A program made the translations under genes and the position numbers. Of a DNA stretch of 47,053 nucleotides, positions 1-8,464 are shown in pieces. Each line of letters starts with the position of its first letter. Position 1 is the stretch's first letter. Location of the stretch: positions 1 to 47,053 of the forward strand of contig NZ_FNCN01000043.1 in the NCBI RefSeq assembly GCF_900100605.1, written 5' to 3'. The notes under the pieces are model-generated. The model was not told the DNA's origin. It searched no databases and was given only the letters and a program-made list of their open reading frames with translations. The DNA is from Sinosporangium album (lineage in GTDB: Bacteria > Actinomycetota > Actinomycetes > Streptosporangiales > Streptosporangiaceae).

Positions 1-126
1 GCGACCACCATCGAGTTCCGCGGTCATCTCAAAGCCCAGCACACCGACGCGCAACGCCACGGCGACATCGACCGTCAAGCTGCATACGCCAAGGCCATCG
101 ACACGCTCAACGACACGGTCGCTTGA
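1..126 (+). CDS. C-terminal fragment of an unidentified protein (cut by window edge)
   Basis: An open frame enters from the left edge and ends at a TGA at 124-126, giving 41 residues that begin ATTIEFRGHLKAQ and end LNDTVA. The composition (charged, Ala-rich, helical) is typical of the tail of a DNA-binding or mobile-element protein, but I do not recognise the family. The next 20 bases already belong to the cut end of the IS3 remnant on the other strand, so the insertion or deletion junction lies immediately after this stop codon. Confidence 0.45.
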   Translation, partial: ATTIEFRGHLKAQHTDAQRHGDIDRQAAYAKAIDTLNDTVA

Positions 127-129
127 CAG

Positions 130-470
130 CGATCACCCGCATAAGCGGCGGCTTTTTTAAGGAACTCGTTTTCCGTCCGCAGTTCCCTGTTCTGGCGTTC
201 GAGTTCGCGGAGGCGGGCTCTTTCGTCCACCGTCAGATCGGCTGCGGCGTTTGCTTCCTGCTGCTCCCGCCGGTAAGTGTTCACCCAATTGTGGAGGGTG
301 TGGGAACTGATGCCGAGCTCACGCGCAACTTGAGCGACCGGGCGCGAGGTCTCGATGACTAGGCGTACGGCCTCTTCCCGGTACTCGGGCGAGAAGCTTT
401 TTCTCTGTCGGGCCAAATCTCTTACCTTCCGGGTGACCCCCACTCTAGCGGGGGACCTGTCCGGAACCTT
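130..470 (-). mobile_element. Remnant of an IS3-family insertion sequence
   Basis: Only the left end plus orfA is present. The boundary on the orfB side is an abrupt cut near 130-145 where protein similarity ends inside the orfA tail. A short hairpin (CCCCCACTC...GCGGGGG, about 437-454) lies just ahead of the orfA start. The missing orfB and missing second terminal repeat show that the element was deleted from its 3' side. Confidence 0.7.
140..443 (-). pseudogene. IS3-family transposase OrfA, 3'-truncated
   Basis: The reading frame from 443 downward begins MGVTRKVRDLARQRKSF and contains the classical IS3/IS911 OrfA pattern. There is a helix-turn-helix (residues about 18-55, with YREEAVRLVIETSRPVAQVA and ISSHTLHNWV) followed by a leucine-zipper coiled coil (about 70-97, RLRELERQNRELRTENEFLKKA). 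Homology stops after KKAAAYAG at about position 145. The frame then runs into unrelated DNA, and no OrfB integrase domain follows. OrfA alone is the DNA-binding half, so this copy cannot transpose. The upstream sequence 444-468 (including GGGGGACCTGTCC) resembles an IS3 left end. Confidence 0.85.
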
Positions 471-539
471 CGAGGCACCTCAGTCCTGGCTCGGGACAGG
501 GACCGGCCGCGCTTGACGCTCCCACTCCTGCCCGCCACG

Positions 540-821
540 ATGGGTCGAGAACGGTTCGCTAAGTTTCTCGCAACGGAGGCAACGATGCGCGCTAGGTTCC
601 TCGGCAAGGACCCGGAGTCCCAGGAGGGGCAGTCGCCCACCCTGTTCGCCACCGACCGCGCCGACCGGGTGACGTACATCGCCCAGGGCTGGAAGGTCAC
701 CGACCCTCAGGCGCTCGCGGACGTCGGGGACGTGCCCGATCATGAGACCCTGATCGAGATCCCGGAGGACGTGCTCAAGATGTACGCCCGCCGCTACCTG
801 GAGCAGGAGAGCCAGCGCTGA
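540..821 (+). CDS. Conserved small actinobacterial protein of unknown function
   Basis: The frame ends at a TGA at 819-821. The well-formed core starts MRARFLGKDPESQEGQ (ATG at 585) and continues SPTLFATDR...YIAQGWKVTD...IPEDVLKMYARRYL. From memory this pattern (GKDP, SPTLY, VQGWxVTD, a final EIP motif) recurs in short actinomycete proteins near integrated elements and regulators, but I know no function for it. The start is uncertain: ATG 540 gives 93 residues, ATG 585 gives 78. I see no signal peptide or membrane segment. It lies 123 bases ahead of the radical SAM gene on the same strand and may belong to the same cargo module. Confidence 0.65.
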   Translation: MGRERFAKFLATEATMRARFLGKDPESQEGQSPTLFATDRADRVTYIAQGWKVTDPQALADVGDVPDHETLIEIPEDVLKMYARRYLEQESQR

Positions 822-944
822 GCCGTATGATCCAGATGTTTCGAGAAATCATAAGAAACTTTCTATTCACCGCTGCCTTTCCTTCCTACTCTCCAAACGA
901 GGACGCCGAACAGCGTCCGCCCACAAGGGGCTTGGGAGTAGCCA

Positions 945-2102
945 GTGGCGACCCGTGTTGCCCTGCTGAGCAGGGATCAGATCGACAAGCTTCCCGACCG
1001 TGCCCGTGAGGTCGTGGAGTACCGCAAGAGTGGCCTCAGCCTGAACCACATTCAGGGCTGTCCGCTGGACTGCGCGTACTGCATCCGGCACACCTACGGC
1101 CTGTGGGATCAGCGCGTACCGCGGGCACTCATGTCCGACGCCCAGGCCGTTGAGGAGCTGGTGGCTCACCAGTACTTCCAGCCGCACGTCACGCCGATCC
1201 AGGTGTTCAACCGGGCGACCGACCCGTTCCTCCCTGTCGTCCGGCCGCACACCTTCGCCGTGTTGGAAGACCTGGACGAGCGCGAGTTGACCAACCACGT
1301 CCTCGTCATCACGCGGCATCAGATGAAGCCAGAGGACATCGAGCGGCTGAACCAGCTCAAGCACATCAAGCTCACGCTGCTGTTCACGTTCAGCGGCATC
1401 GACAACAAGGAGATCGAGCCGTACCCGTCGTCGGTGGCGGCTGAGTCCTTGAAGCTCATGAGCGGGCCAGCGCGGCGCCGGTATCGCACAGTTCTCTACT
1501 GGCGTCCGTTAGTGCCCGGTCTCAACGACACCCCCGAGCACCTGGACGCCGCCTACCAGCTCGCCCAGCACGCCGACGCCACGGTGTTCACCGGCCTGTT
1601 CTACCGGGACGAGATCGCGGAGTACTACAAGGCCAACGGGCTGCCCGAGCCGTACGACGAGACTGCTCGGCGCAAGATCGTGCCGGAGACGTTGGAGGAA
1701 CGCATCCTCGCGGCGTTCGGCAACACCACTCCGTTGTTCCGCAAGACCTCGTGCGCCGTTGCGTACGCGCACGGTTTGCCGGACTACAACGGCCACATCG
1801 GCATCCCCGAGCTGTGCGACATCTGCCCGCTGAGTCAGCTCGAACTCTGCCGGAACGCACACACGCAACCGTCACCCGAGCGGTTGCGGGAGGTCGCAGC
1901 ACGCCTGCCTGAGGCGCGTGGTCTTGTGGTCGTGGACATCACCGAGCGGGCGGCCGTGGTGTCTGGCCTGGAAACCGAGCAGCCGCGCTACTACCTGCAA
2001 CACGCCCTCGGCTTCCAGGTTCACGACGTGCGCCACCCGCACCGTGAACGTCGGCACGGCCGTGCCAACATCGGCTGGAAGGGCGAGACGCAAGATGAGT
2101 GA
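945..2102 (+). CDS. SPL-like radical SAM protein
   Basis: A 385-residue protein with the radical SAM cluster motif CxxxCxxC at Cys39, Cys43 and Cys46 (GCPLDCAYC), which binds a 4Fe-4S cluster and S-adenosylmethionine. The following NRATDPFLP segment resembles the spore-photoproduct-lyase-like branch. Three further cysteines near residues 290-303 (CDICPLSQLELC) could hold a second cluster. The start is GTG 945, seven bases after GGGAG. The stop overlaps the ATG of the exonuclease gene at 2095, so the two are translationally coupled. The pairing with a DEDDh exonuclease suggests nucleic-acid modification or repair, but the substrate is unknown. Its setting among recombinase and IS debris marks it as mobile-element cargo. 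Confidence 0.85.
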   Translation: MATRVALLSRDQIDKLPDRAREVVEYRKSGLSLNHIQGCPLDCAYCIRHTYGLWDQRVPRALMSDAQAVEELVAHQYFQPHVTPIQVFNRATDPFLPVVRPHTFAVLEDLDERELTNHVLVITRHQMKPEDIERLNQLKHIKLTLLFTFSGIDNKEIEPYPSSVAAESLKLMSGPARRRYRTVLYWRPLVPGLNDTPEHLDAAYQLAQHADATVFTGLFYRDEIAEYYKANGLPEPYDETARRKIVPETLEERILAAFGNTTPLFRKTSCAVAYAHGLPDYNGHIGIPELCDICPLSQLELCRNAHTQPSPERLREVAARLPEARGLVVVDITERAAVVSGLETEQPRYYLQHALGFQVHDVRHPHRERRHGRANIGWKGETQDE

Positions 2103-2516
2103 CTGGACGAGCCTGAACTTCGTGGTCGTGGACGTCGAGGGCAACGGCCAGCAGCCGCCCGACCTGGTGGAGCTGGCCGCCGTCCCCGTGGTCGGCGGTG
2201 TCATCGGGGAGCCGCTGAGCTGGCTGGTGAAGCCGGACGCCCCGATCAAGCACTTCGCCACCCGCATCCACGGCCTGACCAACAAGGACGTGGCCGACTG
2301 CCCGTCGTTCGAGGCCATCACCGGCAACGTGCTCGCCGCCCTGGACGCTGACGCCCTCGTCGCGCACAACGCCCACGTCGACCTTGGCGTGCTGAGCCGC
2401 AAGCTCCCCGACTGGGAGTCGCCCGAGGTGTTCGACACGCTGAAGCTGGCGCGACGGCTAGTTCCGGGCCTCGACAGCTACCGGCTCGGCAACTTGGTGG
2501 AGACGTACAGCCTGCG
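2095..2516 (+). pseudogene. DEDDh 3'-5' exonuclease (DnaQ-like), C-terminally truncated
   Basis: The ATG at 2095 lies within the end of the radical SAM gene. The translation starts MSDWTSLNFVVVDVEGNG, with the ExoI D-x-E motif (VDVEG) at about residue 12. The HNAHVDLGVL motif at about residue 87 supplies the second Asp. The frame is normal through DSYRLGNLVETYSL at about 2510 and then becomes unrelated Arg-rich sequence. The Exo III motif (H-x4-D), expected about 15 residues later, is missing, so catalysis should be lost. The break coincides with the start of serine-recombinase homology, indicating a deletion or recombination junction that joined two genes. Confidence 0.75.
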
Positions 2517-3088
2517 ACGTGCTCAAGTCCGAGCAGGAACGCATCACACGCGAGCTGGCCGGAGCACAGCAGGCCATCGGCCGCGCCTCAACCCAGATCG
2601 AGGCCGTTGTGCGGGTGGTCGAGGAGGCATTGCTGTTGTGCGTCAACGCCCACCGGCTCTACCTCAGCGCCCCGCCTGCCGTCCGCCGCCAGCTCAATCA
2701 GGCCGTCTTCGCTCGCTTCTGGATCATCGACGATCAGGTGCATGGTGCGGACCTGACTGAAACCTTCGCCCACCTACTCACACCCGACCTTGCCGACCGG
2801 CTGGCCGGAGATCAGGACGGCGAAGACACCACGAACGGTGGCAACCAGCGCGGCCGTAAGGCCCGCAAACGTGCCCCAGAGGCACGGAAACCCACCCTGG
2901 AATTGGTGCGGCCCACGGACGCCATACAGCGCCCGCGCGGCCCACTTCCCGCCGAAACGACGAACCCCGGACCCAACCGGGACCGGGGTTCGAACGTACT
3001 TACTCTGGTGGAGATGAGGGGATTCGAACCCCTGACCCCTTCGATGCGAACGAAGAGGTCACTTAGCGCCTGCGGGGCACAGGAGTGA
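2517..3088 (+). pseudogene. Serine recombinase, C-terminal fragment only
   Basis: From about 2517 the frame reads LKSEQERITRELAGAQQAI, the coiled-coil segment found after the zinc ribbon of large serine recombinases. It continues AHRLYLSAPPAVRRQLNQAVF, typical of the same C-terminal region, up to about 2800. The catalytic resolvase domain and zinc ribbon are absent. The last 30 residues (MRGFEPLTPSMRTKRS) are not protein homology: they are the antisense of a tRNA 3' half. It is a non-functional relic of an integrase that probably brought in this region. Confidence 0.75.
3006..3060 (-). other. 3' half of a tRNA gene (attachment-site relic)
   Basis: Read on the minus strand, the segment folds as an anticodon arm (stem CTTCG/CGAAG, loop TTCGCAT, anticodon CGC if folded conventionally, i.e. 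Ala), a five-base variable loop GGGTC, a T arm (AGGGG-TTCGAAT-CCCCT), the acceptor 3' strand CATCTCC, discriminator A and an encoded CCA at 3006-3008. Upstream of the anticodon arm (above 3060) no D arm or 5' acceptor strand is seen. Lone tRNA 3' halves are typical of attachment sites used by integrative elements. The fragment is non-functional as a tRNA. The isoacceptor identity is tentative. Confidence 0.75.
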
Positions 3089-3128
3089 GCTCTAGACAGT
3101 TACCTTCTTGAGGTCGACGTCACAGCCC

Positions 3129-3716
3129 CTAAACCTGGGCGCGGGCTGCCTTGATGAAGGACGTGATCAAGGCCGGGTCCTTGACCCCACGGCTGACCTC
3201 GACGCCGCTTGACACGTCTACCCCGAAAGGCTTGGTTGCCGCGATGGCTTCCCCGACGTTGTCCGGAGTGAGACCTCCGGCGAGAAGCCACTTGTCCGTT
3301 GATGACCCGAATTGCGCCCAGTTCCAGGGGACGCCCGCCCCGGGCGTGGGGGCGTCGAGAAGGAGCATATCCTCCCCCATATCGCCATACTGCGGGATCG
3401 GCTCACGAAAGGCGGCGCCGCGGATCAGTACGACGTCGTCCTGGCGCAGAATGTCGTAGTAGTCGCGCCCCTCGCTCCCGTGCAGCTGAACCGCGCCCAC
3501 GCCCGCGGCGGAGCTCAAAGCCCGTACCTCCCCCAACGACTGGTTGCGGAAGACAGCGACCGTAAGCACATGCTCCGGCACTCGCCGTACAAGCCGCCGC
3601 GCGGTGTCCGCATCTACCTGACGCGGACTCTCGGCGAAGACAAACCCGATGGCGTCAGCTCCGGCTTCCACCGCGGTGTCCACGTCACGCTCGGTACGAA
3701 GACCACAGACCTTCAC
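3129..3716 (-). CDS. trpF: Phosphoribosylanthranilate isomerase (TrpF-like)
   Basis: A TIM-barrel protein of about 195 residues with the family signatures: FVKVCGLR at the N terminus (catalytic Cys), IGFVFAESPRQV, AVQLHGSE, LLLDAPTPGAG (Asp general acid), WLLAGGLTPDNV and GVDVSSGVE (phosphate binding). It isomerises phosphoribosylanthranilate in tryptophan synthesis. Well-studied actinobacteria commonly use bifunctional PriA for this step, so a free-standing trpF away from other trp genes is unusual. The start is uncertain: GTG 3716 places VKVCGL at the usual position; TTG 3731, behind GGAAC, and GTG 3749 are alternatives. It is transcribed away from cobK and could serve a specialised indole or anthranilate pathway; nothing nearby decides this. 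Confidence 0.85.
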   Translation of the reverse strand: MKVCGLRTERDVDTAVEAGADAIGFVFAESPRQVDADTARRLVRRVPEHVLTVAVFRNQSLGEVRALSSAAGVGAVQLHGSEGRDYYDILRQDDVVLIRGAAFREPIPQYGDMGEDMLLLDAPTPGAGVPWNWAQFGSSTDKWLLAGGLTPDNVGEAIAATKPFGVDVSSGVEVSRGVKDPALITSFIKAARAQV

Positions 3717-3929
3717 GAAAAGCGACGTCAATGGGTTCCAATCGTTCACGGCGGCCCTGTCGAGGGGATGACCTATCGCCATCAGCGGATAGCGACGACT
3801 CACGGCAAATCTAAGATCACGAGAGCTCTTCGAGCTGCTCCCGTCTGGGGACAGATTACCCTCGCAGCGCCCACGGGCCGATCGGCCCCGGGCCGCCGCG
3901 CGCTCAGCGCACGCCGTACTCTGCGTGAC

Positions 3930-4688
3930 GTGAACCTGAATGTCTTGCTGCTCGGCGGCACCGACGAGGCGAGGAGGCTTGCCGCGGCGCTGTACGGCCG
4001 GCCGGACCTGCGTGTCGTCTCGTCGCTGGCCGGGCGGGTCCGCGATCCGAAGCTGCCCGTAGGGGAAGTGCATGAAGGCGGTTTCGGTGGCGCGGAGGGC
4101 CTGGCCGCCTGGATACGCGACCACGGGGTGGATGTCGTCGTCGACGCCACCCACCCGTTCGCGGCGCGCATGAGCGCCTCTGCCGTGCAGGCCACCCGGG
4201 CCGCCGGGGTGCCGCTGCTGGTGCTGCGCCGCCCCGGCTGGCGCGAGCGCGACGGCGACGACTGGCATTGGGTGCCGTCCCTGGAGGCCGCAGCCCAGGC
4301 CCTGCCGGCCCTCGGCAGCCGAGCGTTCCTTACAACCGGCCGCCGAAGCCTTCCGGTTTTCGCGGCGCTGGATGGCGTCTGGTTCCTCGCCCGTTCGGTG
4401 GATCCGCCCGAGCCGCCGGTGCCCGCCAATGTCGAGATCGTGCTCAGCCGGGGCCCTTTCACGGTCGAGGGCGAGATCGCGCTCATGCGCGAGCACGACG
4501 TGGACGTGCTGGTCACGAAGGACAGCGGCGGACAGATGACGACCGCCAAGCTCGACGCCGCCCGCGAGCTCCGCATCCCCGTTGTGATCGTACGGCGACC
4601 GCCGGCCCATGAGGGCACCCCCCATGTGGACACCGTGGAGGCCGCCGCGCATTGGATCGACGCGCTCCGGTCAGCCGGGTCCCGTTGA
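3930..4688 (+). CDS. cobK: Precorrin-6A reductase CobK
   Basis: 252 residues with the CobK/CbiJ pattern: an N-terminal nucleotide-binding motif LLLGGTDEARRLA, then VVDATHPFAARMS near residue 70, FLTTGRRSLPVFA near 130, VEIVLSRGPFTVEGE near 170, and VLVTKDSGGQMTTAKLDAAR near 190. The enzyme reduces the precorrin-6A macrocycle with NADPH. The GTG start at 3930 is chosen because it puts the beta strand (VNLNVLLLGG) at the N terminus; no clear Shine-Dalgarno is seen, so leaderless translation is possible. It converges on cobN across a strong terminator and diverges from trpF. Confidence 0.93.
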   Translation: MNLNVLLLGGTDEARRLAAALYGRPDLRVVSSLAGRVRDPKLPVGEVHEGGFGGAEGLAAWIRDHGVDVVVDATHPFAARMSASAVQATRAAGVPLLVLRRPGWRERDGDDWHWVPSLEAAAQALPALGSRAFLTTGRRSLPVFAALDGVWFLARSVDPPEPPVPANVEIVLSRGPFTVEGEIALMREHDVDVLVTKDSGGQMTTAKLDAARELRIPVVIVRRPPAHEGTPHVDTVEAAAHWIDALRSAGSR

Positions 4689-4696
4689 GTGTGAAA

Positions 4697-4729
4697 CCCG
4701 GGCACCCACCGAAAGGGTGGGCGCCCGGG
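4697..4729. terminator. Bidirectional terminator between cobK and cobN
   Basis: A GC-rich stem-loop whose arms (CCCGGGC-A-CCCACC and GGGTGGG-C-GCCCGGG) flank a GAAA loop, with one mismatch. It lies between the convergent stop codons of cobK (4688) and cobN (4739), where a two-way terminator is expected. There is no long U tract, as is common in actinomycetes. Confidence 0.75.
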
Positions 4730-4738
4730 CGGGGATGA

Positions 4739-7700
4739 CTAGGCTTCGCCTTCCAGGTCGCCTTCGGCTTTGAGGTAGACCTCTTGCAGTTGGGCGTAGA
4801 TCTCGGGGTCGGGGTGCTCCCACATGCCGCGGTTGGCGGCTTCGAGAAGGCGTTCGGCGATGGAGTGGAGGGCCCAGGGGTTGGACTGGGTGAGGAAGGC
4901 CTGGTTCTCCGGGTCGAGGACGTAGGTGGCGGTCAGTTTGTCGTACATCCAGTCGGCCACGACGTCGGTGGTGGCGTCGTAGCCGAAGAGGTAGTCGACG
5001 GTGGCGGCGAGTTCGAAGGCGCCCTTGTAGCCGTGTTTGCGCATGGCGGCGAGCCAGCGCGGGTTGACGACGCGGGCGCGGAAAATGCGGGAGGTCTCCT
5101 CCGACAGGCTGCGGGTGCGGACGGCGTCGGGCCGGGTGCTGTCGCCGATGTAGGCGGCGGGGGCGCGGCCGGTGAGGGCGCGTACGGTGGCGACCATGCC
5201 GCCGTGGTACTGGAAGTAGTCGTCGGAGTCGGCGATGTCGTGTTCGCGGGTGTCGACGTTCTTGGCGGCGACGTTGATGCGCCGGTAGGCCGCCTCCATG
5301 TCGTCGCGGGCGGGCACGCCGTCGAGGTCGCGGCCGTAGGCGAAGCCGCCCCACACGGCGTAGACCTCGGCGAGGTCGCGGTCGTCGCGCCAGTTGCGGC
5401 TGTCGATGAGGGGAAGCAGGCCGGCGCCGTACGCCCCGGGCCGCGAGCCGAAGACCCGCATGGTGGCCCGGCGCGTGTCGCCGTGGGCGGCGCGGTCGGC
5501 GGCGACGTGGGCACGGACGTAGTTGTCGTCGGCGGGTTCGTCGAGCTCGGCGACGAGCCGTACGGCGTCGTCGAGCATGGCGACGACGTGGGGGAACGCG
5601 TCGCGGAAGAAGCCGCTGATGCGGATGGTGACGTCGATGCGGGGGCGGCCGAGCTCGGCGAGGGGGATGGGTTCGAGGCCAGTGACGCGGCGGGAGGCCT
5701 CGTCCCAGACGGGGCGGACGCCGAGCAGGGCAAGGACTTCGGCGACGTCGTCGCCCGCGGTGCGCATGGCGCTGGTGCCCCACACCGACAGGCCGACGGA
5801 TCGGGGCCATTCGCCGGTGTCGGCGCGGTAGCGGGCGAGCAGCGAGTCGGCCATGGCCTGCCCGGTCTCCCAGGCGAGCCTGCTGGGGACGGCCTTGGGG
5901 TCGACGGAGTAGAAGTTGCGCCCGGTCGGCAGCACGTTGACGAGGCCGCGCAGCGGCGAGCCGCTGGGACCGGCGGGCACGTAGCCGCCGTCGAGGGCGT
6001 GCAGGATGGCGCCGATCTCGTCGGTGGTGCGGGCGAGACGCGGCACGACCTCGTCGGCGGCGAACCGGAGGATCTCGACGACCAGGCCGTGATCCGCACC
6101 GTGATCCGCATCGGTGCCGGCGAGTACGGCCGACGCCACCTCGCCCGCCGCCTCCGCGTCCCAGCCCCGCTCCTCCATGCCCTCGACGAGCGCTCGCGCC
6201 GCGCTCTCCGCCTGGTCGACGGTAAGGCGGCCGACGGTGCCGTCCTCGGCGAGGCCGAGCGCTTCGCGCAGGCCGGGCAGCGCCTGCTTGCCCGCCCACA
6301 TCTGCCTGGCGCGCAGCATCGCCAGCACCAGGTCGACCCGGCCGGCGCCTTCGGGCGCCGCGCCGAGGACGTGGAGGCCGTCGCGGATCTGCACGTCCTT
6401 GACCTCGCACAGCCACCCGTCGAGGTGCAGCAGGAAGTCGTCGAACTCCGCGTCGTGCGGCCTGTCGTCGACGCCGAGGTCGTGGTCGAGTTTGGCCGCC
6501 TGGATGAGGGTCCAGATCTGCGCCCGGATGGCGGGCAGCTTGGCCGGGTCCATGGCGGCGATCGAGGAGTGCTCGTCGAGGAGCTGTTCGAGTCTGGCCA
6601 TGTCGCCGTAGGTGTCGGCGCGGGCCATCGGCGGCACGAGGTGGTCGACGAGGGTGGCGTGGGCGCGGCGCTTGGCCTGGGTGCCTTCGCCGGGGTCGTT
6701 GACGAGGAACGGGTAGATCAGCGGCAGGTCGCCGAGGGCGGCGTCGGGGCCACAGGTGGCCGACATGCCGGCGGATTTGCCGGGCAGCCATTCGAGGTTG
6801 CCGTGCTTGCCGACGTGGACGACGGCGTGGGCGCCGAAGCCGTCGGACAGCCAGCGGTAGGCGGCGAGGTAGTGGTGGCTCGGCGGCAGGTCGGGGTCGT
6901 GGTAGATCGCGATGGGGTTCTCGCCGAAGCCGCGCGGCGGCTGCACCATGACGACGATGTTGCCGGCGCGGAGCGCGGCCAGCACGATCTCGCCGTCGGG
7001 GTCGGCGGAGCGGTCGACGAAGAGTTCACCGGGCGGCGGGCCCCAGTGCTGCTCTATGTCGTCGCGCAGCTCCTGCGGCAGTGTGCCGTACCACTGGGCG
7101 TAGCGGCTCGCCGCGATGCGCACCGGGTTGCCGGCGAGCTGCTCTTCGGTGAGCCAGTCCTGGTCCTGTCCGCCGGCGGCGATGAGGGCGTGGATGAGGG
7201 CGTCGCCGTCCTGGGCGACCACTCCGGGCAGTTCGCCGTCGGCGCCGATGTCGTAGCCGTGCTCTTTCAGCGCGGCGAGCAGCCTCACCACGCTGGCGGG
7301 CGTGTCGAGGCCGACGGCGTTGCCAATGCGGGAGTGCTTGGTCGGGTAGGCCGACAGCATCAGCACGATGCGCCGCTCGGCGGGCGGGATGTGGCGGAGC
7401 GCGCCGTGCCGTACGGCGATGCCAGCGACTCTGGCGGCGCGCTCGGGGTCGGCGCGGTAGACGGTGAGGCCGTCCTCGTCGATCTCCTTGAACGAGAACG
7501 GGACGGTGATGATGCGCCCGTCGAACTCGGGGATGGCCACCTGGGTGGCGGCGTCGAGGGGGGACAGGCCGTCGTCGTTCTCCTCCCACGAGTCGCGGCT
7601 CGCGGTGAGGCAGAGGCCTTGCAGGATGGGGATGTCGAGCTCGGCGAGCGCCCCGACGTCCCACGCCTCGTCGTCGCCTCCGGCCGAGGCGGTGGCGGGG

Positions 7701-8353
7701 CGGGTGCCTCCGGCGGCGAGTACGGTGACCACGAGGGCGTCGAGCGTGCGCAGCTTGGCCAGCAGGTCGGGCTCCGCCGTGCGCAGGGAGGCGCAGTAGA
7801 GGGGCACGGCCTGGCCGCCCGCGTCTTCGACGGCCGAGCACAGGGTCTCGACGAACGCGGTGTTGCCGGCGACGTGGTGGGCCCGGTAGTAGAGGACGCC
7901 GATGACCGGTCCGTCGGTGCGGCGGGTCTCGCGGTCGAGCACGCCCCACGACGGGGTCTCGACGGGCGGGGCGAACCCGTGGCCGGTCAGCAGCACGGTG
8001 TCGGACAGGAAGTTGTGCAGCTCGGCGAGGTTGGCCGGGCCGCCGTGGGCGAGGTAGGCGTGGGCTTGCGCGCACACACCTCCGGGCACGGTGGCGAGCT
8101 CCATGAGCTCGGCGTCGGGGGCCTGTTCGCCGCCGAGCACCACCACGGGTCTCGGCCCGGCGAGCAGCAGGTCGAGCCCTTCCTCCCAGGCTCTGCGCCC
8201 GCCGAGGAGCCGGACCACGACGAGGTCCGCGCCTTCCAGGAGGGGCGGGAGGTCGTCGGCGGTGAGCCGCGCGGGGTTGCCGAGCCGGTAGTCGGCTCCG
8301 CTCGCGCGAGCGCTCAGAAGATCGGTGTCGGAGGTCGAGAGCAGAAGGATCAT
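4739..8353 (-). CDS. cobN: Cobaltochelatase subunit CobN
   Basis: 1204 residues, matching the large subunit of the aerobic, ATP-dependent cobalt chelatase that inserts cobalt into hydrogenobyrinic acid a,c-diamide. The CobN/magnesium-chelatase H signatures are visible across the length, e.g. VIGVLYYRAHHVAGNT (about residue 150), MLSAYPTKHSRIGNAVGLD, HVGKHGNLEWLPGKSAG, YRINVAAKNVDTREHD and NPWALHSIAERLLEA near the end. ATG 8353 is chosen over an in-frame ATG 48 bases upstream because GGGAGG precedes it by six bases and the protein then begins MILLLSTSDTDLL. The gene sits directly behind a cobalamin riboswitch. No cobS/cobT partners are in the window; many actinomycetes are thought to use ChlI/ChlD-type partners instead. 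Confidence 0.95.
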   Translation of the reverse strand: MILLLSTSDTDLLSARASGADYRLGNPARLTADDLPPLLEGADLVVVRLLGGRRAWEEGLDLLLAGPRPVVVLGGEQAPDAELMELATVPGGVCAQAHAYLAHGGPANLAELHNFLSDTVLLTGHGFAPPVETPSWGVLDRETRRTDGPVIGVLYYRAHHVAGNTAFVETLCSAVEDAGGQAVPLYCASLRTAEPDLLAKLRTLDALVVTVLAAGGTRPATASAGGDDEAWDVGALAELDIPILQGLCLTASRDSWEENDDGLSPLDAATQVAIPEFDGRIITVPFSFKEIDEDGLTVYRADPERAARVAGIAVRHGALRHIPPAERRIVLMLSAYPTKHSRIGNAVGLDTPASVVRLLAALKEHGYDIGADGELPGVVAQDGDALIHALIAAGGQDQDWLTEEQLAGNPVRIAASRYAQWYGTLPQELRDDIEQHWGPPPGELFVDRSADPDGEIVLAALRAGNIVVMVQPPRGFGENPIAIYHDPDLPPSHHYLAAYRWLSDGFGAHAVVHVGKHGNLEWLPGKSAGMSATCGPDAALGDLPLIYPFLVNDPGEGTQAKRRAHATLVDHLVPPMARADTYGDMARLEQLLDEHSSIAAMDPAKLPAIRAQIWTLIQAAKLDHDLGVDDRPHDAEFDDFLLHLDGWLCEVKDVQIRDGLHVLGAAPEGAGRVDLVLAMLRARQMWAGKQALPGLREALGLAEDGTVGRLTVDQAESAARALVEGMEERGWDAEAAGEVASAVLAGTDADHGADHGLVVEILRFAADEVVPRLARTTDEIGAILHALDGGYVPAGPSGSPLRGLVNVLPTGRNFYSVDPKAVPSRLAWETGQAMADSLLARYRADTGEWPRSVGLSVWGTSAMRTAGDDVAEVLALLGVRPVWDEASRRVTGLEPIPLAELGRPRIDVTIRISGFFRDAFPHVVAMLDDAVRLVAELDEPADDNYVRAHVAADRAAHGDTRRATMRVFGSRPGAYGAGLLPLIDSRNWRDDRDLAEVYAVWGGFAYGRDLDGVPARDDMEAAYRRINVAAKNVDTREHDIADSDDYFQYHGGMVATVRALTGRAPAAYIGDSTRPDAVRTRSLSEETSRIFRARVVNPRWLAAMRKHGYKGAFELAATVDYLFGYDATTDVVADWMYDKLTATYVLDPENQAFLTQSNPWALHSIAERLLEAANRGMWEHPDPEIYAQLQEVYLKAEGDLEGEA

Positions 8354-8464
8354 GCCTGGCCTCCCGCCTGGTGCGTCGGGACCGTCGAACGGCATGGGCA
8401 CGGCAGACAGCGCACTGAGCGTCCTCCCTCGGGGTCCTCGCCCCGGGTTGTGGTGGTCGCGACG

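Noticed and set aside
2985-3088. Protein tail MRGFEPLTPSMRTKRS treated as a conserved peptide
   Set aside because: It is the translation of the antisense strand of a tRNA 3' half, a well-known source of false protein matches.
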